Below, one piece after another: positions 8,995 through 18,153 of a DNA stretch of 64,000 nucleotides. The position numbers and the translations under genes are program-made. Below the pieces are notes generated by a model, which was not told where the DNA came from, did no database searches, and was given only the letters and a program-made list of their open reading frames with translations. This stretch comes from a bacterium (GTDB lineage: Bacteria; Desulfobacterota; Deferrisomatia; Deferrisomatales; Deferrisomataceae): contig JALUTY010000122.1 of NCBI GenBank assembly GCA_027021615.1, positions 1 through 64,000 on the forward strand. Direction: 5' to 3'. Position 1 is the first letter of the stretch. Each line of letters opens with the position of its first letter.

Positions 8995-10269
8995 ATGCCC
9001 ACCCTGCTCTCCCCGGACGAAGCCCTCGCCCGGATCGGCGGCCTGGAGAGGTTCGGCATCGACCTCGGCCTCGACCGGAGCTCCGAGTGCCTGGCCCGCC
9101 TGGGCTACCCCCAGAAACGGTTCCCTTCGGTCCACATCGCGGGCACCAACGGCAAGGGGTCCACGGCCGCGTTCGCCGAGTCGGTGCTCCGGCAGGCGGG
9201 GTACCGGGTGGGGCTGTACACCTCGCCGCCGCTGGAACGGTTCGGGGAGCGGATTCGGGTCGACGGCCGGGATCTGGCTGCCGGGGCCGTGCCGGACCTG
9301 CTGGCCCGGGTGGAGGCCACCGGGGTCGCTCTCACCCAGTTCGAGGTGATCACGGCCATGGCCCTGCTGCACTTTGCCGACCGGGAGGTGGACGTGGCCG
9401 TGGTGGAGGTGGGGCTGGGGGGGCGGCTGGACGCCACGAACACGGTGGAGCCGGCCGTGAGCGCCGTGACCAACGTGGGGCTGGAGCACGCGGAGCACCT
9501 GGGGCCCACCGTGGCCCACATCGCCCGGGAGAAGGCGGCCATCGCCCGGCCCGGGGTCCCCCTGGTCACCGCGGCCGAGGACGAGGCACTCCGGGCGGTG
9601 GAGGCCGAGGCCCGGGCCCGGGGAGCCCCGGTGGTGGTCGTGGGCCGGGACGTGGCGGTGCGGTCCGGTCCGGACGGGTACCGGTACGAGGGCCGGGCCT
9701 GGCGCCTGGACGGCCTGCGTCCCTCTCTGAAGGGCCCTCACCAGGCCCGGAACCTGGCCGTGGCCCTGGCGGCCCTGGAGAGCCTGGCCGAGCGGGGGTG
9801 GCGGATTCCGGCCGCGGCCGTGGGGGAAGGCGTGGCCGCGGCCCGGTGGCCGGGCCGGTTCGAGGTGCTGGGGACCGGCCCCCGGGTGGTGCTGGACGGG
9901 GCCCACAACCCCCATGCCAGCCGTTGCCTGGCCGAGGCCCTGGCGGCCGAGCCCAGGGACCGGCTGCTCCTCGTCCTGGGCATCCTGGGCGACAAGGACG
10001 CCCAGCGGATCGCCGGTGACCTGGTGCCCCTGGCCGACGCGGTGTGGGTGACCCGCTCGGCCTCCTCCCGCGCCGTGCCCCCGGAGCGGCTCCTGGCGGC
10101 GGCCCAGGAGGCCGCCGGGGTGCGGGCCGAGGCCGCCCCCACGGTGGCCGAGGCCCTGGACCGGGCCCTGGCCCAGGCCGGCCCGCGGGATCTGGTGTGC
10201 GTGACCGGGTCCCTGACCGTGGTGGGCGAGGCCCGCCGCCGCCTGAGGGAGCTGGGGTGGGTGCCCTGA
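8995..10269 (+). CDS. folC: Folylpolyglutamate / dihydrofolate synthase
   Basis: 424 residues from ATG 8995, with GGAG five bases upstream. The Mur-ligase ATP loop HIAGTNGKGSTAA is at ~45-57, followed by FEVITAMALLHFA, the VEVGLGGRLDATN segment typical of FolC, and DGAHNPHA in the C-terminal domain. It adds glutamate to folates (and to dihydropteroate if bifunctional). Divergent from cobU, it opens a long plus-strand run of genes. Its final codons contain the GTG start of lptD, so lptD is translationally coupled to it. Confidence 0.93.
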   Translation: MPTLLSPDEALARIGGLERFGIDLGLDRSSECLARLGYPQKRFPSVHIAGTNGKGSTAAFAESVLRQAGYRVGLYTSPPLERFGERIRVDGRDLAAGAVPDLLARVEATGVALTQFEVITAMALLHFADREVDVAVVEVGLGGRLDATNTVEPAVSAVTNVGLEHAEHLGPTVAHIAREKAAIARPGVPLVTAAEDEALRAVEAEARARGAPVVVVGRDVAVRSGPDGYRYEGRAWRLDGLRPSLKGPHQARNLAVALAALESLAERGWRIPAAAVGEGVAAARWPGRFEVLGTGPRVVLDGAHNPHASRCLAEALAAEPRDRLLLVLGILGDKDAQRIAGDLVPLADAVWVTRSASSRAVPPERLLAAAQEAAGVRAEAAPTVAEALDRALAQAGPRDLVCVTGSLTVVGEARRRLRELGWVP

Positions 10270-12263
10270 GGCGGGCCGCCTGGGTTCTGGTGCTCGTCCT
10301 GGTGGCCGCGGGTGCGGCCCGAGCCCAGAGCCTCCGGATGGTTCGCGGGCAGGGGGACGAGCCGGTGGAGATCCGGGCCGACCGGATCGAGGCCCGGCTG
10401 GACGGGGCCCGCCGGGAGGTGGTGGCCGTGGGCCGGGTCCTGGTGACCTGGGGGGGGTACCGGCTCCGGGCCCGGCGGGTCCGGTACCTGCCGGCGGAGG
10501 ACCGGGCCGAGGCCGAGGGCGAGGTGGTGTTCACCGACCCGGACGGCAACCGGCTGGAGTGCGAGGGGCTCGAGATCCACCTCGACACCCAGAAGGGGGT
10601 GGTGCGCTCGGGCCGGCTGTGGATCGCCCGCGAGGGGTACCGGGTGTGGGGCAAGCGGTTCGAGCGCTTGGGCGAGCGTTCGTACCGGGTGGAGGACGGC
10701 GGGTTCACGGCTTGCGACGGCACCTGGCCCAGCTGGAGGGTGGAGGCCGACCGGGTGGAGGTGGAGCTCGAGGGGCTCGTGCGGGCCCGGGGGGCCTCGT
10801 TCTGGATGGAGGGGGTGCCCGTGGCCTACAGCCCGGTGCTGGTGTTCCCGGTGGTCCGGGAGCGGCGTTCCGGGTTCCTGCTGCCCCGGGTGGGCTGGAC
10901 CGACACCCAGGGCCTTCGCTGGCTCCAGCGCTACTACTGGGCTCCTTCCGATTCCTGGGACCTCACGCCCCGGGCGGAGTACCGCAGCCGCCGGGGTTGG
11001 ACCGAGGGGATCGAGTTCCGGTACGCTCCGGCCGAGGGGCACCGGGGCCGGGTCGATCTGGAGCACCTGTACGACCGGCAGGACCGGGGTCACCGTTACG
11101 CCGTGGAGCTGGATCACGAGAGCCGGTTCCCCGGCCGCAACCGGCTCCGGCTCCAGGGGGCGTACCAGGGCGACACCCGGTACCAGGAGGAGCTGGCCGA
11201 CACCCTGGACGACCGGGAGGCCCGGCGCCTGCGGTCGTTCGGGCTGTGGTCCTGGGACGGCGCGGCCGGCACGGCCTACGGGCTGGCCGAGTTCTTCCAA
11301 GCCCTCGACACCTCCCAGGCCTCGGTGCTCCAGACCCTGCCCCGGCTGGGGTTCCTGGGGCGCGAGGTGCGGATCGCGGGGCCGTTGGTGGGCGGCGTGT
11401 CGGCCGAGGCGGCGCGGTTCTGGCGGGCCCGGGGGCCGCGGGGGGAGCGGGTGTCCCTGGAGCCGGCCGTGGGGCTCGAGGGCCGGGTCGGCGGGGTGGG
11501 GACCTTTGCCCGGGCCGGGCTCCGGGAGAACCTCTACCGCCTTGACGGCCGCACCCGAGGCCGCGGCGCGCCCCGGGCCGAGGTGGGCGCGAACGCGTTC
11601 CTGTGGCGGCGCTACGGTACGTGGCTGCACACCCTGGAGCCGTTCGCGGGCCTGGAGGCCGAGGGCCGGGGCCACGGCGAGGTGCCGGCCGCGTTCGATG
11701 GGACCGACCGGTTCGATCGGGGGCTCCGGGCCGTGGGCGGGGTCTCCACCCGCTGGATCCCAGGCGGCACGGCCGACGAGGTGCTGGGCGCGGACCTGAG
11801 GGTGACCCGGGACCTGACCGACGGCCTGTGGGGCGTCGGCTGGGTCGAGGCGTTCTGGGCCCCCGCGGCTGGCCGCCGGCTCTGGGCCGAGGGGGAGTAC
11901 GAGCCCGAGACGGGGAGTTGGGCCTCCTGGGCCGCCGGAGGGCGGTGGGCCGCGGATCCGCGCACCCGCGGGGTCGTGGAGGTCCGGCACCGCCAGGACG
12001 AGGCCACGTATCTCGACGCCGGCCTCTCCGTGGCCTTGGGCCGGTACGGCCGGATCGGGTATCGCGGCCGGGCCGACCTGGACGCGGGCCGCCTGCTGGA
12101 GGACGCCTACTCCGTGGGCGTGGCCCATCCTTGCTGGGAGCTCGACCTCACCTACAGCCGGACCTGGATCCCCGACGAAGGGCGGCTGGACCGGAAGGTG
12201 TTCGTCATGGTGAACCTCAAGGGGCTCGGAACCCTGGGAACCTGGAAGGGAATCCTGCCGTGA
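10257..12263 (+). CDS. lptD: LPS-assembly protein LptD
   Basis: 668 residues. GTG 10257 overlaps the folC end and has gaggga upstream. Residues 1-23 form a signal peptide ending ARA-Q. An OstA/LptA-like beta-jellyroll domain follows (~30-140; VEIRADRIEARLDG, RARRVRYLPAEDRAEAEGEV), then the FTACDGTWPSW segment typical of LptD, and a large C-terminal beta-barrel with alternating Arg/Tyr/aromatic strands. With LptE it inserts lipopolysaccharide into the outer leaflet. Cysteines are few (ECEGL, TACDG, HPCWE), so the E. coli disulfide pattern may not apply. Its presence shows a true LPS outer membrane. Confidence 0.9.
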   Translation: MGALRRAAWVLVLVLVAAGAARAQSLRMVRGQGDEPVEIRADRIEARLDGARREVVAVGRVLVTWGGYRLRARRVRYLPAEDRAEAEGEVVFTDPDGNRLECEGLEIHLDTQKGVVRSGRLWIAREGYRVWGKRFERLGERSYRVEDGGFTACDGTWPSWRVEADRVEVELEGLVRARGASFWMEGVPVAYSPVLVFPVVRERRSGFLLPRVGWTDTQGLRWLQRYYWAPSDSWDLTPRAEYRSRRGWTEGIEFRYAPAEGHRGRVDLEHLYDRQDRGHRYAVELDHESRFPGRNRLRLQGAYQGDTRYQEELADTLDDREARRLRSFGLWSWDGAAGTAYGLAEFFQALDTSQASVLQTLPRLGFLGREVRIAGPLVGGVSAEAARFWRARGPRGERVSLEPAVGLEGRVGGVGTFARAGLRENLYRLDGRTRGRGAPRAEVGANAFLWRRYGTWLHTLEPFAGLEAEGRGHGEVPAAFDGTDRFDRGLRAVGGVSTRWIPGGTADEVLGADLRVTRDLTDGLWGVGWVEAFWAPAAGRRLWAEGEYEPETGSWASWAAGGRWAADPRTRGVVEVRHRQDEATYLDAGLSVALGRYGRIGYRGRADLDAGRLLEDAYSVGVAHPCWELDLTYSRTWIPDEGRLDRKVFVMVNLKGLGTLGTWKGILP

Positions 12264-13825
12264 GGGCGGCGCTCGGGGCGGCGTGGTGTCTGCTTCTGGT
12301 CGCGGTGTGCGCGGCGTGGGCCGGCCCGGACCCGGGGGCGGCCCTGTACGAGGCCGCCCGGGCCCGGTACCGGCAGCTCGAGGCGGACGGCACCCCGGCT
12401 CGGGAGGTGAGCGCCTGGCGGGAGGTGGCCGATCGGTTCCTTCGGGTGGCGGACGAGGCCCCCCGATCGGCCAAGGCGGACGACGCCCTGTACATGGCGG
12501 GCATCTGCCGCGAGCGGGCCGCGGCCCTGTCGTCCGGGGTGGGGGACCGGCGGGCTGCGGTGGAGGCCTACGACCGGCTGGCCCGGTCGTACCCCGGGTC
12601 GCGCCTGGCGGACGACGCCCTGTTCCGGGCCGGCCGGATCCGCGAGGGCGCGGGTGACATCGAGGGGGCGCGAACCTTCTATCAAAGGGTGGTGCGGGAC
12701 ACCCAGCAGGGGGACATGGTGCCGGTGGCCAAGGCCCGGCTCCGGGACCTGGGCCGGCCGAGCCGGGTGAAGGGGGTGCGACGGTGGTCCGGGCCCCGGT
12801 ACACCCGGGTGGTGGTGGACCTGGGCCGCACCGTGGCCTACCAGGTGGGGGCCCTGCCCCCGGAGCCGGATGCGGGCCGGCCGGCCCGGGTGTACGTGGA
12901 CCTGCGGCCCGCCCGCCTGGGAGCCGGGTGCGCCGCGAGCACCTCCGTGGCCGACGGCCTGGTGCGCCGGGTTCGGGTGGCCCAGCACGACCGGGACACC
13001 GTGAGGGTGGTGCTGGACCTGGAGGAGGCGGCCGACCACCGGGTGTTCCCGCTGGAGGGGCCGGCCCGGCTGGTGATCGACGTGTTCGGGGGGCGCCGCA
13101 CCGGGGAGGACGTGGTCACCCGGATCCTCCGCGGGCAGGAGGGGGGCGTGCGGCCGGTCCGGGTGGTGATCGACCCCGGCCACGGGGGGCGCGACCCGGG
13201 GGCGCTGGGCCCCGGCGGTCTGCGGGAGAAGGACGTCACCCTGGCCATCGCCCGGGAGCTGGCGCGGCTGTTGGAGGCGAGGCCGGGCTGGGAGGTGCGG
13301 CTCACCCGGGACCGGGACGAGTACCTCTCGCTGGAGGAGCGCACGGCCCGGGCCAACGCCTTCGGGGCGGACCTGTTCGTGTCGATCCACGCCAACGCCA
13401 GCCGGTCGCGGCGGGCCCGGGGGATCGAGACCTACTACCTGAGCCCGGCCTCGGATCGGTCGGCCCGGCGGCTGGCCGCGCTGGAGAACCAGGGGAGGGA
13501 GGAGGACCTGGTCGAGATGGAGCACATCCTGGCCGACGTGGTGCTCTCGGCAAAGGTGGAGGACTCCCGCCGGCTGGCCGAGGCGGTGCAGCAGGCCCTG
13601 GTGGACGAGCTGGCCCGGCGTGGGGGACCGGTGCGGGACCTGGGGGTCAAGCAGGGGCCGTTCTACGTGCTGACCGGGGCGGTGATGCCGGCCGTGCTGG
13701 TGGAGACCTCGTTCATCACCCACCCCGAGGAGGCCCGCCGGCTGGCCGACCCCGGGTTCCGGCGCCAGGTGGCCGAGGCCCTGGCCCGGGGGGTGGAGCG
13801 GTTCGCCAAGGGGCGGGGGGGATGA
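12260..13825 (+). CDS. N-acetylmuramoyl-L-alanine amidase (AmiC-type) with TPR and AMIN domains
   Basis: 521 residues from GTG 12260, overlapping the lptD stop by four bases. Order: signal peptide (1-21, AAWA); a TPR-like region (~25-135; AVEAYDRLARSYPGSRLADDALF); an AMIN domain (~150-265) for peptidoglycan or septal targeting; and an Amidase_3 catalytic domain (~300-510). Zinc ligands visible are His308 in IDPGHGGRDPG, a Glu in REKDVTLAIA, and His377 in SIHANAS; VLVETSFI carries the catalytic Glu. It cleaves the lactyl-peptide bond in the periplasm during daughter-cell separation. The TPR-AMIN-amidase order is common in Desulfobacterota. Confidence 0.92.
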   Translation: MRAALGAAWCLLLVAVCAAWAGPDPGAALYEAARARYRQLEADGTPAREVSAWREVADRFLRVADEAPRSAKADDALYMAGICRERAAALSSGVGDRRAAVEAYDRLARSYPGSRLADDALFRAGRIREGAGDIEGARTFYQRVVRDTQQGDMVPVAKARLRDLGRPSRVKGVRRWSGPRYTRVVVDLGRTVAYQVGALPPEPDAGRPARVYVDLRPARLGAGCAASTSVADGLVRRVRVAQHDRDTVRVVLDLEEAADHRVFPLEGPARLVIDVFGGRRTGEDVVTRILRGQEGGVRPVRVVIDPGHGGRDPGALGPGGLREKDVTLAIARELARLLEARPGWEVRLTRDRDEYLSLEERTARANAFGADLFVSIHANASRSRRARGIETYYLSPASDRSARRLAALENQGREEDLVEMEHILADVVLSAKVEDSRRLAEAVQQALVDELARRGGPVRDLGVKQGPFYVLTGAVMPAVLVETSFITHPEEARRLADPGFRRQVAEALARGVERFAKGRGG

Positions 13826-16440
13826 ACGAGCCCCGCTTGCCGCCCGACGAGCTGGCCCACCCCGGCCGGCGGGGACCCGCCGTGGCACAGTGGGCCGCCC
13901 GGGCCCGCGAGGCCTTCCGGCGGGCCCACGCCGCCGGCATCGGCGGCCGGGAGGGCGTGGCCCTGTGGACGGGGTGGATCGACCACCTGGTGGGGGCCCT
14001 GTTCGAGGCCGTCCGAGGGGGCCGCGCCGGCCTGTGCCTGGTGGCCCTGGGGGGCTACGGCCGGGCCGAGCTCTCCCCCGGGTCGGACCTGGACCTTCTG
14101 CTCCTGCATCGGGGCGACCCGGACCTAGCCGAGGTGGCCGAGGCCCTGTGCTACCCCCTGTGGGACGCGGGGTTCGACGTGCAGGCGGTGACCCGCACCC
14201 CGGAGGAGAACCTGCGGGCGGCCCGGACGGACCTCAGGAGCCGCACGAGCCTGCTCGAGGCCCGACGGATCGCGGGCTGCCCCGGGCTGTGGGCCGAGTT
14301 CGAGAAGCATGTGATCGCCGGCGAGATCCTGGGGCAAGACCGGGACTGGTTCGTGGAGGCCAAGGTACGGGAGATGGAGGCCCGCCACGGCCGCTACGGC
14401 GACACCGTGTACCTGCTGGAGCCCCAGGTCAAGGAGGGGCCCGGCGGCCTCCGGGACATCCACACGGCCCAGTGGGTGCTCAAGGTGGCTGCCGGCACCC
14501 GGGACCCGGAGGAGGCATGCCGCCGCACGGGGGTCCCGCGGGCCGAGCTCAAGGGGCTGGAGGCATGCCTCGACTTTCTCCTGCGGGTTCGCAACCAGCT
14601 CCACCTGGCGAGCGGTCGGCGGGACGATCGGCTCAGCTTCGAGCAGCAGGACGAGGCAGCGGTCGCCCTGGGGTTCGGGGACGCGGGGGGCATCACCGGA
14701 GTGGAGCGGTTTCTTCAGGCTTACCATGCCACAGCCAACCGGGTGAGCCATCTGGCCCGCACGGTGATCCGTCGGGTCCGGGGCCGGCCCGAGGCCGGCA
14801 CGCGGAAGCCGTGGAGGGAGCCCGGGGTCTGGCTTCGGGACGGGGAGGTGTGGCTCGACCGAGACGAGGTGGGGCGCCGGCCCCTGGCCCTGCTGGCCGC
14901 GTTCGAGGCTGCCCAGGAGACCGACCGGGAGCTGTCGCCCACGGCCCTGGAGGTGGTGCGGGAGAGCCTGGATCGGGTGGACGACCGGTTCCGCCGGGAC
15001 CCGGGAGCGGTGGAGCGGTTCCTGCGGATCCTGCGGTTTCCGAGGCGGGTGGCCACCACCCTGATGGCCATGCACGAGGTGGGGTTCTTGGACCGGTTCA
15101 TCCCGGAGTTCGCCCGGATCCACGGCCGGGCCCAGCGGGACCTGTACCACGTGTACCCCGTGGACGTGCACAGCCTGTTCGCGGTGCGGGAGTTGCGCCG
15201 GATGGCCCGGGGCGAATACGCTACGGAGTTCCCCCTGCTCACCGAGCTGGTGTCCGGCGTGCGCCACCCCGAGGTCCTGTACCTGGCGGCCCTGCTCCAC
15301 GACGTGGGCAAGGGCGGGGGCGGAGGGCACGCCGCCCGGGGGGCAGAGGCCGCGGTGGCCGTGGCCGACCGGATGGGGTTCGACCCGGAGCAGCGGGAGT
15401 ACCTGGTGTTCTTGGTACGGGAGCACCTGGCCATGGCCCGCACGGCCCAGAGCCGGGACCTGGACGACCCGGACGTGGTGGCCGAGTTCTGCCGGAGGGT
15501 GGGGGATCAGGAGTCCCTGGACCTGCTGTACCTGCTGACCGTGGCCGACATCCGGGCTGTGGGCCCAGGGGCGTGGACCCCCTGGAAGGGGTTCCTTCTC
15601 CAGACCTTGTACCAGCGGGCCCGGGAGGCCCTGGCCAGCGGGAGCGACGCCGGCCCTCGGCGGGACGACCCCCGCCGGGCCGAGGCCGTGGCCGATCGGG
15701 TCCGGGCCGAAGCGGCCGGCCGGTTTCCCCCGGCCGAGGTGGAGGCGTTCCTGGCCGGGGTGGAGACGGTGCGCTACCTCCTGGCCAACCCCCTGGAGGC
15801 CCTGCTTCGGCACCTGGACGCGTTCGCCGCCCGGGGGCCGCGACCGGTGGTGCGGTTCCGCGAGGTGCCGGACGAAGGGTTTGCCGAGGTGCTGCTGGTG
15901 ACCCGGGACCGACCCGGCCTGTTCGCGCAGGTGGCCGGGGTCCTGGCCTCCCAGCGGTTCAACATCCTCTCCGCGATCTTGAACAGCCGCACCGACGGGT
16001 GGATCCTGGACGTGTTTCACCTGACCCCGGTGCGGCCGGAGCCGGGCCGGTGGGAGGCGTGCCAGCGGCTGCTCGAGGCCGTGCTCGGAGGCACCCAGGA
16101 GTTCGCCCCCGTGGCCGAGCGCCTGCAGCGCCGCGGCGGCCTGCGCCGGCCCCTGCCCACGGTGACCCCCGAGGTGGCCGTGGTGAACGGGGCGTCCCGG
16201 CGGTACACCGTGGTGGAGATCCGGGCGGCCGACCGCCTGGGGCTCCTGTACGACGTGGCCCGTACCCTGGCCGAGGAGGGATGCACGATCCGGATCGCGA
16301 AGATCACCACCAGCCTGAACCGGGCGGTGGACGCTTTCTATGTGGAGGATGCCAAGGGCGGGGGCAAGATCGCGGAGCCCGAGCGGATGGAACGGCTGCG
16401 CCAGGCCCTCGTGCGTGCGGCGCAGGGGGATCCGGCGTGA
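13822..16440 (+). CDS. glnD: Bifunctional PII uridylyltransferase / uridylyl-removing enzyme
   Basis: 872 residues, the usual GlnD length; ATG 13822 overlaps the amidase stop (ATGA). The nucleotidyltransferase domain has GGYGRAELSPGSDLDLLL with the metal-binding Gly87-Ser88-Asp89-Leu90-Asp91. The HD domain carries LLHDVGK (His493-Asp494) for UMP removal. Two C-terminal ACT domains (~690-770 and ~795-870; VTRDRPGLFAQVAGVLA and AADRLGLLYDVARTLAEEG) sense glutamine. It relays nitrogen status by modifying PII protein; no glnB or glnK lies in the window. All active-site motifs look intact. Confidence 0.95.
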   Translation: MNEPRLPPDELAHPGRRGPAVAQWAARAREAFRRAHAAGIGGREGVALWTGWIDHLVGALFEAVRGGRAGLCLVALGGYGRAELSPGSDLDLLLLHRGDPDLAEVAEALCYPLWDAGFDVQAVTRTPEENLRAARTDLRSRTSLLEARRIAGCPGLWAEFEKHVIAGEILGQDRDWFVEAKVREMEARHGRYGDTVYLLEPQVKEGPGGLRDIHTAQWVLKVAAGTRDPEEACRRTGVPRAELKGLEACLDFLLRVRNQLHLASGRRDDRLSFEQQDEAAVALGFGDAGGITGVERFLQAYHATANRVSHLARTVIRRVRGRPEAGTRKPWREPGVWLRDGEVWLDRDEVGRRPLALLAAFEAAQETDRELSPTALEVVRESLDRVDDRFRRDPGAVERFLRILRFPRRVATTLMAMHEVGFLDRFIPEFARIHGRAQRDLYHVYPVDVHSLFAVRELRRMARGEYATEFPLLTELVSGVRHPEVLYLAALLHDVGKGGGGGHAARGAEAAVAVADRMGFDPEQREYLVFLVREHLAMARTAQSRDLDDPDVVAEFCRRVGDQESLDLLYLLTVADIRAVGPGAWTPWKGFLLQTLYQRAREALASGSDAGPRRDDPRRAEAVADRVRAEAAGRFPPAEVEAFLAGVETVRYLLANPLEALLRHLDAFAARGPRPVVRFREVPDEGFAEVLLVTRDRPGLFAQVAGVLASQRFNILSAILNSRTDGWILDVFHLTPVRPEPGRWEACQRLLEAVLGGTQEFAPVAERLQRRGGLRRPLPTVTPEVAVVNGASRRYTVVEIRAADRLGLLYDVARTLAEEGCTIRIAKITTSLNRAVDAFYVEDAKGGGKIAEPERMERLRQALVRAAQGDPA

Positions 16441-17336
16441 CCCGCCGGCTGGCCCAGGTTCTCCTGGTGGCGGCCCTGGCTCTGGCCGGGACGGCTTGGG
16501 CTGGGTTGCGGGTGGACCCTCCCCGGCCCCGGCCGGGGGACCTGTTTCGGATCTCCTGGCGGCCCGGCGTCTCCGGAGGGCCGTGGCGGGCTCGGTTCGA
16601 CGGCCGGGAGTTTCCCCTGTGGCCCGGCCGGGACGGGGGGTGGGAGGGGCTGGCCGTGGTGGAGGCCACGGCCGAGCCGGGCCCCCGGAGTCTGGAGATC
16701 GCGGGCCGGGCCGGTCCGGTGGCCCGGCAAGGAATCGAGGTGATCCCCCGGTCGTTCGGTGTGCAGCGGCTACGGGTGGACCCCCGCCTCGTGAACCCCG
16801 ATCCCGAGGATGCGGCGCGCGCGGCACGGGAGGCCAAGCGGATTCGGGAGGTGTTGGCCCGGGTCAGCCGGCCCCGGCTGTGGGCCTTGCCGTTCCTTCT
16901 GCCGGCTCGGGGGCCGGTGTCGAGCCCGTTCGGGGTGCGGCGTGTGTACAACGGCGAGCCCCGGGGGTACCATTCCGGCCTCGACATTGCCGCTCCCCGG
17001 GGCACGCCGGTGCGGGCCGCCGCGGCCGGGGTGGTGGCCCTGGCCGGCGAGCTGTTCTACACCGGCCGTACCGTGTTCCTGGACCACGGGCTGGGGCTGT
17101 TCACGGCCTATTTCCACATGGACGAGATCCGGGTGCGGCCGGGGCAGCCCGTGGCGGCCGGCGACGTGCTCGGCGTGGTGGGCTCCACGGGCCGGTCCAC
17201 CGGGCCCCACCTCCACTGGGGCGCGTACCTCGAGGGGGTCAAGGCCGACCCCCTGACGCTCCCCGGCCTGGACGGCCGGCCCGAAAGGCGTGCCGGCGCC
17301 GGCGTCGCCCGGGGGGCGGGAGCCAAGGAACCCTGA
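16437..17336 (+). CDS. M23-family peptidoglycan metallopeptidase
   Basis: 299 residues; GTG 16437 overlaps glnD. A signal peptide (~1-22, ending TAWA) precedes an N-terminal Ig-like region and a LytM/M23 domain at ~160-285. Zinc ligands: His179 and Asp183 in YHSGLDIAA, and His260 in PHLHWG, with His258 as catalytic partner; PVSSPFGVRRVYNG precedes the domain as usual. It may act as a D,D- or L,D-endopeptidase on cross-links or, if non-hydrolytic, as an amidase activator, but all ligands are present. Next to the AMIN amidase, a joint role in wall remodelling is plausible. Confidence 0.9.
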   Translation: MTRRLAQVLLVAALALAGTAWAGLRVDPPRPRPGDLFRISWRPGVSGGPWRARFDGREFPLWPGRDGGWEGLAVVEATAEPGPRSLEIAGRAGPVARQGIEVIPRSFGVQRLRVDPRLVNPDPEDAARAAREAKRIREVLARVSRPRLWALPFLLPARGPVSSPFGVRRVYNGEPRGYHSGLDIAAPRGTPVRAAAAGVVALAGELFYTGRTVFLDHGLGLFTAYFHMDEIRVRPGQPVAAGDVLGVVGSTGRSTGPHLHWGAYLEGVKADPLTLPGLDGRPERRAGAGVARGAGAKEP

Positions 17337-17357
17337 CGATCTTTCCGGAGCTTTGCC

Positions 17358-17609
17358 GTGGGCGAGACGGACGAGCGGTTCGAAGATCTGCTGAAGCGCC
17401 TCGAGCAGAGGGTCGAGGCCCTGGAGTCGGGCGACCTGGACCTGGAGGCCGCCCTCGAGGCGTACGAGGAGGGGGTCAGGCTGGCCCGGGAGTGCCACCG
17501 GCGCCTGGACGAGGCCGAGCGGCGCATCGAGATCCTGCGGCGGGGCGAGCACGGGGAGCCGGTGGTGGAGCCCCTGGAGCCGGGTCGCCTGGAGACCGAA
17601 GAGGGCTGA
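17358..17609 (+). CDS. xseB: Exodeoxyribonuclease VII small subunit
   Basis: 83 residues, the usual size. RFEDLLKRLEQRVEALESGDLDLEAALEAYEEGVRL is the XseB helical hairpin; GTG 17358 has ggag eight bases upstream. It assembles with XseA into the nuclease that degrades single-stranded DNA to oligonucleotides. xseA is not in the window. The xseB-ispA-dxs-tlyA order is widespread in proteobacteria, although here xseB and ispA are separated by a 544-bp repeat-bearing spacer. Confidence 0.92.
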   Translation: MGETDERFEDLLKRLEQRVEALESGDLDLEAALEAYEEGVRLARECHRRLDEAERRIEILRRGEHGEPVVEPLEPGRLETEEG

Positions 17610-17651
17610 TACTATTAACCCGGTGACGATAGAGGCGCGCAGGTGGTCGCA

Positions 17652-17855
17652 GGGGCGTGGGGCCTGCTTCCGGCCGTGCGTGAGTGCGGCATCCGGCTTA
17701 CGCTGCCTCCGGCACTCAGCCCCAGGGGATGAAATGCGGCTGAAGTGCGGGCATTTTCGGAGTCCCCGAGGCCGGAAGAGCCCCAAGCGTAGGCTGAGTG
17801 CCGGAGGCGGCGACTGTCGGAGCCACGCCCGGCGCTCCAGCAGGCCCCACGCCCC
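17652..17855. repeat. Nested inverted-repeat element, copy 1 (204 bp)
   Basis: The spacer 17610-18153 has no gene. Outer arms form a perfect 17-bp inverted repeat (17652-17668, ggggcgtggggcctgct, and 17839-17855); inner arms form a second perfect 17-bp inverted repeat (17705-17721 and 17792-17808). The 3' part (ggcgctccagcaggcccc) is shared with the copies at 29748-29935 and 36443-36627. It can fold into one long stem with an internal loop. It is followed by AT-rich sequence and period-7 units (ggagtca, gaggtca, gaagaca) at about 17924-17950 and 18000-18030. Confidence 0.8.
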
Positions 17856-18153
17856 AGAGCGCGTCTATTTAGCCGCCGGAGTAAATAAGTTGTCAGGGTA
17901 CGGGGTGGGGGCCTGGGATTCAGGAGTCAGAGGTCAGAAGACAGAAGTTCGGACAGAGTCCAAAAAATGTGTGGGGCTCTACAAAAGTGGAAGACTTTCT
18001 CCTGTCCACTGAATTCTGACCCCTGATACGGTCGCCCCCGGCTCTCCGACAGGCCCCTTGCCCCTCTGCTCTGGGATTCAATGCCTTTGGACGCGACTTG
18101 GTATGAGTCGCAGGACTGGGGCTGCCACCGCAGAGCCGCCAAGGAGCGTGATC

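Noticed and set aside
9738-12128. Long minus-strand frame opposite folC and lptD
   Set aside because: Its translation is Pro/Gly/His/Arg-rich and motif-free, as expected for the complement of GC-rich coding sequence; folC and lptD are clear.
14125-16827. 900-codon minus-strand frame opposite glnD
   Set aside because: Complement of glnD with the same composition artefact and no start signal.
17610-18057. Plus-strand frame of 129 codons through the first inverted-repeat element
   Set aside because: It crosses the nested inverted repeats, has no ribosome-binding site and its translation is compositionally odd; treated as non-coding.
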